Below, piece after piece: positions 22,805 through 30,988 of a stretch of 64,000 nucleotides of DNA. Position numbers and translations under genes: made by a program. The stretch is taken from positions 1 through 64,000 of the forward strand of contig NZ_WQPN01000006.1 in assembly GCF_018785315.1 (NCBI RefSeq), in the 5' to 3' direction. Below the pieces are notes generated by a model. It saw only the letters and a program-made list of their open reading frames with translations. It was not told the DNA's origin and searched no databases. Position 1 is the stretch's first letter, and each line of letters opens with the position of its first letter. Source of the DNA: Clostridium sp. MCC353 (GTDB lineage Bacteria; Bacillota; Clostridia; Lachnospirales; Lachnospiraceae).

Positions 22805-24166
22805 TCATCCCTCTACCAACAGCTTTCTCTTCCTCCAGGCGCCGCTGTAATAATAAATCCCATTTACAAGCACCACTGCAAGTCTTGCCATATTACTGCC
22901 CAGGAAAAAGCCTGTGACCCCCATATCCAGGAAAAAGCCGAAGAAAAAGCACAATCCGATCCGAAACACCACCCCATCCAGAAAACCGCTCAAAAATCCC
23001 AGTTTAGCATTGCCGGACCCGATGGTAATAATGGAATAGGAACAGGAAAAGACCGCCAAAAAGTAAGTAACAGCCGCTATCTGCATGAACGGGCGGCTGT
23101 AAGCGAGTACGCCGGCATCATTCGTGAACAGGCGGAAAAATGCCATAGGAAACAGCAGTGACAGCACAGCCAAAACGGCCGCAACCGGCATGGTTATTTT
23201 TACAGAGGACCGGACCACATCCCTTGCCCGGTCCGCAAGCCTTGCTCCCAGATTTTGTCCTGCTACAGCCCCTCCGGCCTGCTTAATGCTCTGCGTCACA
23301 ACATTACACAGCGTAATGATCCTGTCTCCAATGCTGTAAGCGGCTGACTGAACCAGCCCGAACGAATTCACATAGCTCATCATGTACAGCTGGGTTATAT
23401 TGATAATTGCGCTCTGAGCCGCCGAAGGCCCTCCCACCGCCAGCATGGTCTTCATCTTTTTTCTGTCAATGCGAAAGCTGGACCGCTTAAAGTCAAAACC
23501 GAATTGTTCCCGTTTCCGGTAAAGCATTACCAGAGAGACAAAAAACGCCACGCTCTGTCCAATGATCGTGGCCAGAGCCGTTCCCACGGCTCCCATGTCA
23601 AAACCGATGATAAACACCAGATCCAGCACCAAATTGGACGCGGCCGCTACGGCAATAAATTTCAAAGGATTTATGGAATCTCCCATCCCCCGCAGCACCG
23701 AACACACCGCGTTATATCCGAATACCAACGGCAGCCCCGCGCTGGTGATGAGAAAATAACCCAATGCAGCAGAATAGGATTCTTCCGGCACATTCAGCCA
23801 ATCCAATATAGTTCGGGAAAATAACATGCACAGAATGCTGATTGTAACAGAAAAAAGCGCAAGCATACAAAACATGGTTCCAATCGTTGCGTTTATTTCA
23901 TCTTTCTGTTTCGCCCCAACCTGTTGAGAGATGAGCACCTGCCCTCCGGACGCCAGCCCTGTGCTCACTACGGTAAATAGGTTCAGCATCTTACCGCCCT
24001 GAGCAACGGCAACTGTACCCACACTCCCCACATATTTACCAATTATGATCATATCCACCGTATTATAAATGCTGTTCAATACGCTGGCAAGTAAAAACGG
24101 CGTCACAAACTTAAACAGAATACCGGTTACATCTCCTTGAGTGAAGTCTGTCCCTAATTTGTTCAT
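22805..24166 (-). CDS. MATE-family multidrug/metabolite exporter
   Basis: About 453 residues with twelve hydrophobic segments in two repeats (VTPFLLASVLNSIYNTVDMI in the first, VGGPSAAQSAIINITQL at the start of the second), typical of MATE antiporters of the NorM/DinF type that export cationic drugs or metabolites using sodium or proton gradients. The frame is open to 24286, but that overlaps the sulfatase; starts at 24166 (ATG) or 24175 (TTG, better spaced from GGGGGG) follow the sulfatase stop. It is the last gene of the glycan locus and may be a passenger rather than part of glycan use. Confidence 0.85.
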   Translation of the reverse strand: MNKLGTDFTQGDVTGILFKFVTPFLLASVLNSIYNTVDMIIIGKYVGSVGTVAVAQGGKMLNLFTVVSTGLASGGQVLISQQVGAKQKDEINATIGTMFCMLALFSVTISILCMLFSRTILDWLNVPEESYSAALGYFLITSAGLPLVFGYNAVCSVLRGMGDSINPLKFIAVAAASNLVLDLVFIIGFDMGAVGTALATIIGQSVAFFVSLVMLYRKREQFGFDFKRSSFRIDRKKMKTMLAVGGPSAAQSAIINITQLYMMSYVNSFGLVQSAAYSIGDRIITLCNVVTQSIKQAGGAVAGQNLGARLADRARDVVRSSVKITMPVAAVLAVLSLLFPMAFFRLFTNDAGVLAYSRPFMQIAAVTYFLAVFSCSYSIITIGSGNAKLGFLSGFLDGVVFRIGLCFFFGFFLDMGVTGFFLGSNMARLAVVLVNGIYYYSGAWRKRKLLVEG

Positions 24167-24209
24167 TTCTTTCAAGCAGAATCCCCCCGTTTCATTTAAC
24201 CTTCTATCA

Positions 24210-25628
24210 CTAAATTTCCGGCCCGTATGGAGCCAGCCGGAGAATTGGATAGTCTGACTCCAACAAACTTTTATCTCCGGTTTCACGCAGTTTAGTCCAT
24301 AAAATTCCGACCATATATTTAAGGATTTCCCTATAAGAGGGATTGTCTATAAGGTTTTTCAACTCATAGGGATCTTCTTCCAGATCATACAGTTCATCTT
24401 TATCAAAGCCATTGAAAACATATTTATAGCTGCCGTCCCATACAATGCGCTGTGTGAGCATAATTCTTCCTCCAAAATATACCGCATAGCAGCAGTCAAA
24501 TTCCCGGTCATATTCCTGCGGATTTTCAAGCACCAGCTTACCAGACCTGGAATCTCTGGTTTCAATGAGAGGAGCGCCGCATAAATCCAGTACGGTCTGG
24601 CAGACGTCAGCCAGTGTCAGTTTAGCATGAGAAACAGCATTTCTTCCACACCCCGGAGCGGACAGAATGAGCGGTATGTTATAGATCAGTTCCGAAGCGG
24701 ATATATTCTTACTGTAAAGCCCTTTTGCCCCCAGCAGCTCGCCGTGATCCGCCGTGAGTACTATAATCGTATTTTCGCTCTGGCCGGTTTCATCCAGTTT
24801 ATCTATCAGACTTCCGAAAAGCTTGTCGATTTGGGTTATCGACGCATAGTAACAGGCCGCGGCTTCTTTTTTCTCCCAAACCGACAGACCAGCCCATGCC
24901 CTTCCGGCTTTTTTATACAAATACGGCTGGTTCTCCAGGCTGTCAAAACAGCTTGGGTGGAGCTTTATCTCACTCACATCATACATGTCATAGTATTCTT
25001 TTGTACAGATGAACGGATCATGAGGCTCCCGGGTGCTGACCATACAGACCCATGGCGCCTCTTTGTCCCGGCGGCTCTCTATAAAACGAATTCCGCAGGA
25101 CACCGGCTGAAACATCCTCATTCCTTCATCCCCACAGTTTCTCACACCATAAAACAACCGTTTTTCATCATACCCTTCCGGTCTGTCCAGCGTCTTTTTT
25201 ATGATGTAGTCTCCCTCAGGACTGTCTTTGGATGTACAGAAATCTCTTTTTGAAAAATCTTCATTTGTATACTGCCATCCAAAACGTTTGGGCTGATTTG
25301 TATGTTCCACGTGCCATTTTCCAAAATACCCTGTCGTATACCCCTGATCCCTCAAGATCTGAGCGAAATGAGGATGTTCCTCACGCAGACATCCCTGATC
25401 CTCATCCATGTTATGAGTTACCCACAAAACGCCATGATTATGAGGCAGAAGCCCTGTCATAAGACTTGCCCGGGATGGAGAGCAGACCGCATTCACTGTA
25501 TGCGCTTTATCAAAGGTCACACTTCGTCTGCGGAGTTTATCAATATTCGGAGTTAAACAAGCAGGGTTATATAAAGCATACGCCGAAAGCTGGTCACACA
25601 TTAAAAAGAGAACATTTGGGTTTTTCAT
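24210..25628 (-). CDS. Cys-type sulfatase
   Basis: A 472-residue sulfatase of the alkaline-phosphatase superfamily. The N-terminal metal site NVLFLMCDQLS, the modification motif C-S-P-S-R followed by ASLMTG (Cys that becomes formylglycine), the GYFGKWHV segment and the second metal site IIVLTADHGELLG are all present. It removes sulfate esters from glycans or small molecules. There is no signal peptide, so it is probably cytoplasmic. A formylglycine-generating enzyme (anSME) must be elsewhere. Its ATG overlaps the stop of the preceding glycosidase frame (ATGA), showing translational coupling. Confidence 0.92.
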   Translation of the reverse strand: MKNPNVLFLMCDQLSAYALYNPACLTPNIDKLRRRSVTFDKAHTVNAVCSPSRASLMTGLLPHNHGVLWVTHNMDEDQGCLREEHPHFAQILRDQGYTTGYFGKWHVEHTNQPKRFGWQYTNEDFSKRDFCTSKDSPEGDYIIKKTLDRPEGYDEKRLFYGVRNCGDEGMRMFQPVSCGIRFIESRRDKEAPWVCMVSTREPHDPFICTKEYYDMYDVSEIKLHPSCFDSLENQPYLYKKAGRAWAGLSVWEKKEAAACYYASITQIDKLFGSLIDKLDETGQSENTIIVLTADHGELLGAKGLYSKNISASELIYNIPLILSAPGCGRNAVSHAKLTLADVCQTVLDLCGAPLIETRDSRSGKLVLENPQEYDREFDCCYAVYFGGRIMLTQRIVWDGSYKYVFNGFDKDELYDLEEDPYELKNLIDNPSYREILKYMVGILWTKLRETGDKSLLESDYPILRLAPYGPEI

Positions 25629-26536
25629 TTTTCCACCTTTTCATCCAGATGAAACATCTCCATATATCGTACCGCCGCCTGTACATAAAAAATAGTCCCC
25701 AGATCTCTGATCTGATACGGCAGTTTATCACTTCCACCGGGCGGAAGCACCTTCTCCACAATCACCCCCAGCAGATTAGGGTCCCCGGTTTCATACAGCT
25801 GCATTTCCATACAGAAACACAGCGCGTTTTTTGCCGCTTTAAGCCACTTCACATCTTTTTGCTCCTCATATAAACGCATCATAAAAATTGCCGCGCATGC
25901 GGAACCGCTGGCAGCATGTCCGAAGGATTCCGTATTGAATTCACGGTTTGTCCCCCGCATCATTCCGCCGTCAAGTCTCAGCATTCTGCGGGTAAATTCT
26001 CCGCTTATGAGCGCATTTTCAAAGTAAACGGAATCGCCCGTAAGCTCATATACGTCCAGAAGCGGCATTCCCCACCAGTAGGTCTGCCGGGGATGAAACA
26101 GCCCCTTTTCCGGCTTGCATGGCGCAAAATCGATCCAATTGCCCGGCGGATTCTGCTCTTTTATCAGGCGGTCCGCCGTTTCCAGGGCGATCTGTTTGTA
26201 TCTTAAATTCCCGGTCTTCTTAAACAGCCTGCAGAAAATCCCGTCGTCCAGCAGAGGCCTGCCGTCACAGCCTGCCTTTACCCTAAAAAAATTCGGTACG
26301 ACCGTCTCATTCCTGACCGTAGAAAACGAATCCCAAAACAGCCCGTTCTGCTGGTAGGTAAAACGGATCAGAAACTCAGCGGCTTCTATCAGCCGTTCCC
26401 AGGCTTCTTCGTCCTGTTCCAGTTCTGCCAAATCCATCAAACCGTCCATGCATTCAAGCACGGCGGAGGTATTCACCATATCATTTCTGTTTTCATACGC
26501 TAAGATCAATCCGTTAAGCGGATTTTTTGTTCCCAT
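25625..26536 (-). CDS. Six-hairpin glycosidase-like protein, C-terminal part (frameshifted gene)
   Basis: The 303-residue downstream frame of a gene split near an A6 run at about 26521-26526. It is rich in paired helices with aromatic/Trp motifs (VPNFFRVKAGCDGRPLLDD, PPGNWIDFAP, PRQTYWWGMPLLDVYELTG, ESFGHAASGSACAAIF) typical of (alpha/alpha)6-barrel glycosidases, possibly related to GH88/GH105 unsaturated uronyl hydrolases, though a family cannot be fixed. One extra A would join it to the 26506-26874 frame into a protein of about 415 residues, the expected size. The internal ATG at 26536 has no good ribosome site. Its stop overlaps the sulfatase start. Confidence 0.7.
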   Translation of the reverse strand: MGTKNPLNGLILAYENRNDMVNTSAVLECMDGLMDLAELEQDEEAWERLIEAAEFLIRFTYQQNGLFWDSFSTVRNETVVPNFFRVKAGCDGRPLLDDGIFCRLFKKTGNLRYKQIALETADRLIKEQNPPGNWIDFAPCKPEKGLFHPRQTYWWGMPLLDVYELTGDSVYFENALISGEFTRRMLRLDGGMMRGTNREFNTESFGHAASGSACAAIFMMRLYEEQKDVKWLKAAKNALCFCMEMQLYETGDPNLLGVIVEKVLPPGGSDKLPYQIRDLGTIFYVQAAVRYMEMFHLDEKVEK

Positions 26537-26874
26537 ATCTGATACCTGTATATGAAATGGCTGCCTTCCCGGGCTGCGTTTAAATATGTCTCATCGCCTG
26601 TGAGGCGGTATGCCCGTACCAGCGCTTTGACGGCCTGTCCGGTATGCCACATGGGACAGTAAAAATCCCATTGCCGGAACGATGCAGAATATTCCCCTTT
26701 CATTGCACCTTTCCAGTTCTGGTAGATATGGTTCTTACTGTTTTTCTCCTCTGTCAGCCGCTCTGTCTTCATCTGCGCTCTGTCGGTCAGCCAGCGGCAC
26801 GCGGCTCTCAGCGAAGTTTCCATGTGCTCCGGCGACAACAGGGCATTATCATCCCTCGTTAAATTCAGTCCCAT
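26506..26874 (-). CDS. Six-hairpin glycosidase-like protein, N-terminal part (frameshifted gene)
   Basis: The upstream 122-residue frame of the same gene, starting MGLNLTRDDNALLSPEH with AGGGGGAAG before the ATG. It contains CPMWHTGQAVKALVRAYRLT and ETYLNAAREGSHFIYRYQ, the first hairpins of the barrel, then goes out of frame and stops after IRLTD. On its own it would be only about a quarter of the fold. The break may be a real mutation, a base-count error in the A run, or slippage on the A run restoring some full-length product. Confidence 0.7.
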   Translation of the reverse strand: MGLNLTRDDNALLSPEHMETSLRAACRWLTDRAQMKTERLTEEKNSKNHIYQNWKGAMKGEYSASFRQWDFYCPMWHTGQAVKALVRAYRLTGDETYLNAAREGSHFIYRYQIWEQKIRLTD

Positions 26875-26897
26875 TTCTTCCCCCTAAAAACCTTCTC

Positions 26898-28286
26898 TCA
26901 GCAAAGCCATTCCGGCAGATATTTCTTTGTATTCTCTATCATAGCATCGAATAACTTTCCCGCCTCATCAGGCCGTATTTTCATGGACGGATCATTGATA
27001 AACGCCTTGAAGATCAACTCTTTATCCTCATTCCTGTACCCCCGGACTATGGTTTCCTGGTTCATCACATGGCGGAGCACCAATACCCGCACTTCCTCCG
27101 GTAGGGAGCCGGCTATCACCGGGCGGACATCCTGGCTGTCAAAGCTGGCGTTGGTTTCGACCACGCAGCCCATAGGCAGATCCTTCATCTGGCCTGTATT
27201 GGGAAGATTCACATTGGTTACAATCGGCGCCAGGCCTAAAAGCGCTTTCATCTGGGCCACGCCTTCCTCTCCGGACGGCTTTAACCCGATCTCCTCTTCT
27301 CCTTTCTCCAGCGCAAGGCTCTTTTCATACAGTGTTACGGCCCGCTCTTTTCTCCAGGACACCGGGGTGAGCGAAAATTTCCATTCCTCTGCCAATTTGG
27401 GGCTGTCCAGATACCACTGCGGCACAAACTCCGCCAGATGCCTGTCGCCTGCGGCCGCGATCAGGCCGAATTTGCGGAACAGGTCAAATTTCACCCTCTG
27501 CATGGACTGGAAATATTGATTGAGCCAGTGGCCCTTTTCAATTCCCGCCACGCCCTCTTTATAGTGTTCCTCAACAAACTGTCTGTAATAGGGCATAATA
27601 TCCTGATTTTTGTAAAATGCCCTGTCAATCCAGGTAAAATGATTGATGCCCAGCACATTGATTCTGATATCCTTCTGGTCAACATCCGTTTCCCCTGTCA
27701 TCATTTTATAGACATTGGCCAAAACCCTCTGGGTCCCGAAAATCTCATGGCAGCAGCCAAATGCCTTGATTTGAGGATATACCTCATATAAGAACCTGGT
27801 GCATAAGGTCATGGGATTGGTATAATTAATCAGCCATGCGTCCGGACAAATTTCACGGATTTTCAGAGCCAGCTCCTCATAGATCGGGAAGGTCCGCAGC
27901 GCCCGGATCAGCCCTCCCGGCCCAACCGTGTCGCCTACCGACTGGTAAATTCCGTATTTTTCCGGCTCATGCACGTCCGATTCCATCTCATCAAATGTCC
28001 CAGGCAATATGGAGGCGATCACAAAATCAGCTCCGTTCAGAGCTTTCTCCATGCAGTCCACCGCCTGATACTTCCACTTTCCAACCGCATCCTCCCGTTT
28101 GGATACCCGGTTTCCGATCCGTTCATTCCTCAGCGCCCGCTCATAATCGATGTCGTAGAGGGCCACCGTCCCATGCAGATCCGGTTCCAAAGCCAGATCG
28201 GCCATTAACTTCCACGCCCATCCCCTGGAACCGCCTCCTATATAGGCTATTTTTATATCATAAGCTTTTTTTCCATCATATCTCAT
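26898..28286 (-). CDS. Glycoside hydrolase family 4 enzyme
   Basis: About 462 residues. NAD-binding IAYIGGGSRGWAWKLM at the N-terminus, YDIDYERA, INYTNPMTL, the metal-binding cysteine/histidine in GCCHEIFG and GINHFTW are the hallmarks of GH4, whose members hydrolyse alpha- or beta-glycosides (glucosides, galactosides, galacturonides) through an NAD- and Mn-dependent redox mechanism in the cytoplasm. The start at 28286 overlaps the last 11 bases of the HAD gene with GGAGAGG upstream; longer starts at 28328 or 28307 are less likely. It fits intracellular processing of oligosaccharides imported by the adjacent ABC system. Confidence 0.9.
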   Translation of the reverse strand: MRYDGKKAYDIKIAYIGGGSRGWAWKLMADLALEPDLHGTVALYDIDYERALRNERIGNRVSKREDAVGKWKYQAVDCMEKALNGADFVIASILPGTFDEMESDVHEPEKYGIYQSVGDTVGPGGLIRALRTFPIYEELALKIREICPDAWLINYTNPMTLCTRFLYEVYPQIKAFGCCHEIFGTQRVLANVYKMMTGETDVDQKDIRINVLGINHFTWIDRAFYKNQDIMPYYRQFVEEHYKEGVAGIEKGHWLNQYFQSMQRVKFDLFRKFGLIAAAGDRHLAEFVPQWYLDSPKLAEEWKFSLTPVSWRKERAVTLYEKSLALEKGEEEIGLKPSGEEGVAQMKALLGLAPIVTNVNLPNTGQMKDLPMGCVVETNASFDSQDVRPVIAGSLPEEVRVLVLRHVMNQETIVRGYRNEDKELIFKAFINDPSMKIRPDEAGKLFDAMIENTKKYLPEWLC

Positions 28287-29187
28287 ATTGTATACTAACC
28301 TCTCCATCCAGCGTTTCCCATAAAACACAGGCCGGCTGCGCTTCCATAAATTCGCCGATCAGTTTTCGTTCCCATTCTCCTTCATATCTTCCGTCTAAAA
28401 AGGCGTCAAAGACTTTCTCTGAAAACTCTTTCCATGATAATGCCTCATCGCGCGGAACAATCGGGTAGAACAGCATTCCGTTTTCTTTGGCCGCTTTCAG
28501 ATCGCCCGGGGAATCCCCGATCATCAGGGCATGTCCCTGTGGATATCCCTTTTTTCCTGCCGCTGAAAGCTGTTTGATCTTTGATCCGTGTTCCTGTCCT
28601 GCGCATAAATCCATATATTCCAAAATCCCGCACTGGCCCCATTCGAATTCCAGCGCAGAAGAGGCGGCGGCGGATACGATCATGGTATCACAAAGCCCGG
28701 ACATCCGCTCCAAGGCCCGTTTCACATGAGGAAACGGCTGGTTCCCTTCCGATTCCTTTTTCATTCTCCTGTCGCCTTCCTCGCTCCAATAAAGCAGTTC
28801 CTCTAAGAATGTGCCCTTCTGCGTTTCCATATAACGGCGCAGTTCCTGATTGGAGTAGGATTTGGCAGACCGGCAGAAATCTTTAAGCCCCTCGTAAGCG
28901 GGCAGCTCATGGAAATGATCTTTCATATCCTTCCGGTTCTCCATCAGCCGGAAGGTCTCAAGCAGGGCGGGAAAACGGTTCGTCCCCCGCAGGCAGGAGT
29001 AGAGATTGACAAATTCAGCCGTTTCCGTAAACTGCTTTTCGATCCCCTTCAGCCCCCATACCTCTATGGCTAACGGGATAAATACCTTCTTATGCTTCAT
29101 TTCCATGGTATTAAACACACAGCCGTCGGAATCCACTCCGACAAAAAACTCATGCCCCGGTTTAAATGTTTCTAACTCTGTCATCAT
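28276..29187 (-). CDS. HAD-superfamily hydrolase
   Basis: About 303 residues. Motif I is FFVGVDSDGCVFNTME (DxDGxxF/N), motif II a serine in MIVSAAASSAL, motif III a lysine in GSKIKQLSAAGKKG, and motif IV LMIGDSPGDLKAAKENG, so all four HAD catalytic elements are present. Likely a phosphatase acting on a sugar phosphate from the pathway. It starts at an ATGATGA that overlaps the stop of the permease gene (stop 29184-29186) and ends overlapping the GH4 start, so the three are translated as a coupled set. Confidence 0.88.
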   Translation of the reverse strand: MMTELETFKPGHEFFVGVDSDGCVFNTMEMKHKKVFIPLAIEVWGLKGIEKQFTETAEFVNLYSCLRGTNRFPALLETFRLMENRKDMKDHFHELPAYEGLKDFCRSAKSYSNQELRRYMETQKGTFLEELLYWSEEGDRRMKKESEGNQPFPHVKRALERMSGLCDTMIVSAAASSALEFEWGQCGILEYMDLCAGQEHGSKIKQLSAAGKKGYPQGHALMIGDSPGDLKAAKENGMLFYPIVPRDEALSWKEFSEKVFDAFLDGRYEGEWERKLIGEFMEAQPACVLWETLDGEVSIQYEI

Positions 29188-30059
29188 CCCTTCACCGCTC
29201 CTATCATAATCCCTTTTGTAAAATATTTCTGTAAAAACGGATAAACACATAAAATAGGCACAATCGTGACGATCACTGTGGCCATTTTCAGATTTTTCCC
29301 CATGGTCACTGAAATGGCCGCGTCATTGGCCACGTTGTCAATTAAAATTTCACGAAGGAGCACCTGAAGCACCTTCTTTGATTCGCTCTGGATGAACATG
29401 GTAGCCTTTAAAAATTCATTCCAATGGGCCTCCGCATAGAATAAGGCGATGGTAGCCATGATCGGTTTGGACAGAGGCAGGGCGATTTTAAAAAAGTATG
29501 TAGTCTCATTGCAGCCGTCTAATGCTGCCGATTCCCTCAAGCTGTCCGGAAGCTGTTCAAAAAAGACGCGCATCAGTATGATATTTCTCGTAGTCGCCAG
29601 CGTGGATACAATCAGGGACCAAAGGCTGTCCATAAGTCCCAGTTGTTTCACCAGAATATACTGGGGTATGATGTCTATTTTAAATGTCATAACAAAAACC
29701 AGAAGGTAGCCCACCAGCCTGGCCCCCGGCACCTTAACGGACAGCGCATAGGCCATCATCGCGGTCACCAGCAGAGACAAAATGCTGCCCACAGCGGTTA
29801 CGAACACGGAGTTTACAAAGGCGTTGCTGATATCCGGATTCTGGAACACCGCCTGATAGGCTTCCAATGTTATTTGACGGGGAATCAGATGAATCACTCC
29901 GGTCTGTGAGGCAATCCATTCCGGCTCCAGCGACAGACAGAGGACATTGACGAAGGGGAAAATCATTAAAATACAAATTGCTGAAAATACGCTGACATTG
30001 ATAAAATCAAATACGCACGCTTTGGAGCCGCATATCCTTTTATTTCTTTTACTCATCAT
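29184..30059 (-). CDS. Sugar ABC transporter permease (CUT1, MalG/LplC type)
   Basis: About 291 residues with six membrane helices. The EAA loop that contacts the ATPase is ESAALDGCNETTYFFKIALP. In this transporter subclass the ATPase is usually encoded elsewhere and shared, and none is found in the cluster. The start at 30059 follows GAGGAGAGG. It overlaps the HAD hydrolase and follows the partner permease closely; together with the lipoprotein at 33345 it forms an oligosaccharide importer. Confidence 0.92.
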   Translation of the reverse strand: MMSKRNKRICGSKACVFDFINVSVFSAICILMIFPFVNVLCLSLEPEWIASQTGVIHLIPRQITLEAYQAVFQNPDISNAFVNSVFVTAVGSILSLLVTAMMAYALSVKVPGARLVGYLLVFVMTFKIDIIPQYILVKQLGLMDSLWSLIVSTLATTRNIILMRVFFEQLPDSLRESAALDGCNETTYFFKIALPLSKPIMATIALFYAEAHWNEFLKATMFIQSESKKVLQVLLREILIDNVANDAAISVTMGKNLKMATVIVTIVPILCVYPFLQKYFTKGIMIGAVKG

Positions 30060-30070
30060 AGGACCTCTCC

Positions 30071-30985
30071 TCACACTACAGAATTGCCGCTAAGCTTTTT
30101 GGATATTTTGTTGGTGACCAGAACAAGGGTCACTGACACCAGTGATTTAAACAGGCCAAGAGTTGTTGCAAAAGACATGTCTCCCTTTACAATTCCCATG
30201 TTGTATACATACGTTCCCAACGTTTCCGAAACTTCCGCCACCACAGGATTGTACATAACGAACACCTGATTAAATAATTCCAGCACCTTGCCCACCTGCA
30301 GAATGGTCACCACAGAGATCGTAGGCAGGATCAGCGGAATCGTAATACTTTTCATACACTGCATCCGGTCCGCCCCGTCTATCCTGGCCGCTTCGTAAAG
30401 GCTGGAATCGATACCGGTTACGGCAGCCAGATAGATGATGCTCTGCCATCCCGCGGATTTCCAGGCATAAGTAAATACCAGCACTCCCCGGAAAAGATCC
30501 GGTCTTGCCGCAAAGAAAATCGGTTCTATTCCAAACAGTCCCAGAAATTCATTCACAAGCCCGCCCTGGGGAGATAAAAGCGACAGCCATATTCCCCCGG
30601 CAATCACCCAGGATAAAAAATGGGGAAGATAAACGGAGGTCTGCACAAATCTGGCAAAACGCCTGTTTCGCAGCTCGTTAATAAACAGCGCTATGGCCAC
30701 AGGAACCACCATGCCCACCAGAATATTGCAGAAACTCAGAATCAATGTATTGCCCAGGGCCTGTCCGAAATATTTCGTGGCGAACAGACGCCTGAAATTG
30801 TCAAGCCCTACCCATTTTGCATTTTCCAGACCGCCGAATACGCTGTATTTTTTAAACGCGATCTGCAGGAAATACAATGGATAGATGTTAAATACCAAAA
30901 AAAACAAAATTCCCGGAGCCATCAAAAGATAGGCAAAACGGTGCCGGACCACCTGACGGTATAACTTTTTTATCCTGATACCCAT
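30071..30985 (-). CDS. Sugar ABC transporter permease (CUT1, LplB type)
   Basis: A 304-residue permease with six helices; the first is YLLMAPGILFFLVFNIYPLY, and the EAA loop is YEAARIDGADRMQCMKSIT. It pairs with the permease at 29184. AAGGAA precedes the ATG. It lies only three bases after the AraC-type regulator's stop, so regulator and transporter are on one transcript. Confidence 0.92.
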   Translation of the reverse strand: MGIRIKKLYRQVVRHRFAYLLMAPGILFFLVFNIYPLYFLQIAFKKYSVFGGLENAKWVGLDNFRRLFATKYFGQALGNTLILSFCNILVGMVVPVAIALFINELRNRRFARFVQTSVYLPHFLSWVIAGGIWLSLLSPQGGLVNEFLGLFGIEPIFFAARPDLFRGVLVFTYAWKSAGWQSIIYLAAVTGIDSSLYEAARIDGADRMQCMKSITIPLILPTISVVTILQVGKVLELFNQVFVMYNPVVAEVSETLGTYVYNMGIVKGDMSFATTLGLFKSLVSVTLVLVTNKISKKLSGNSVV

Positions 30986-30988
30986 ATT

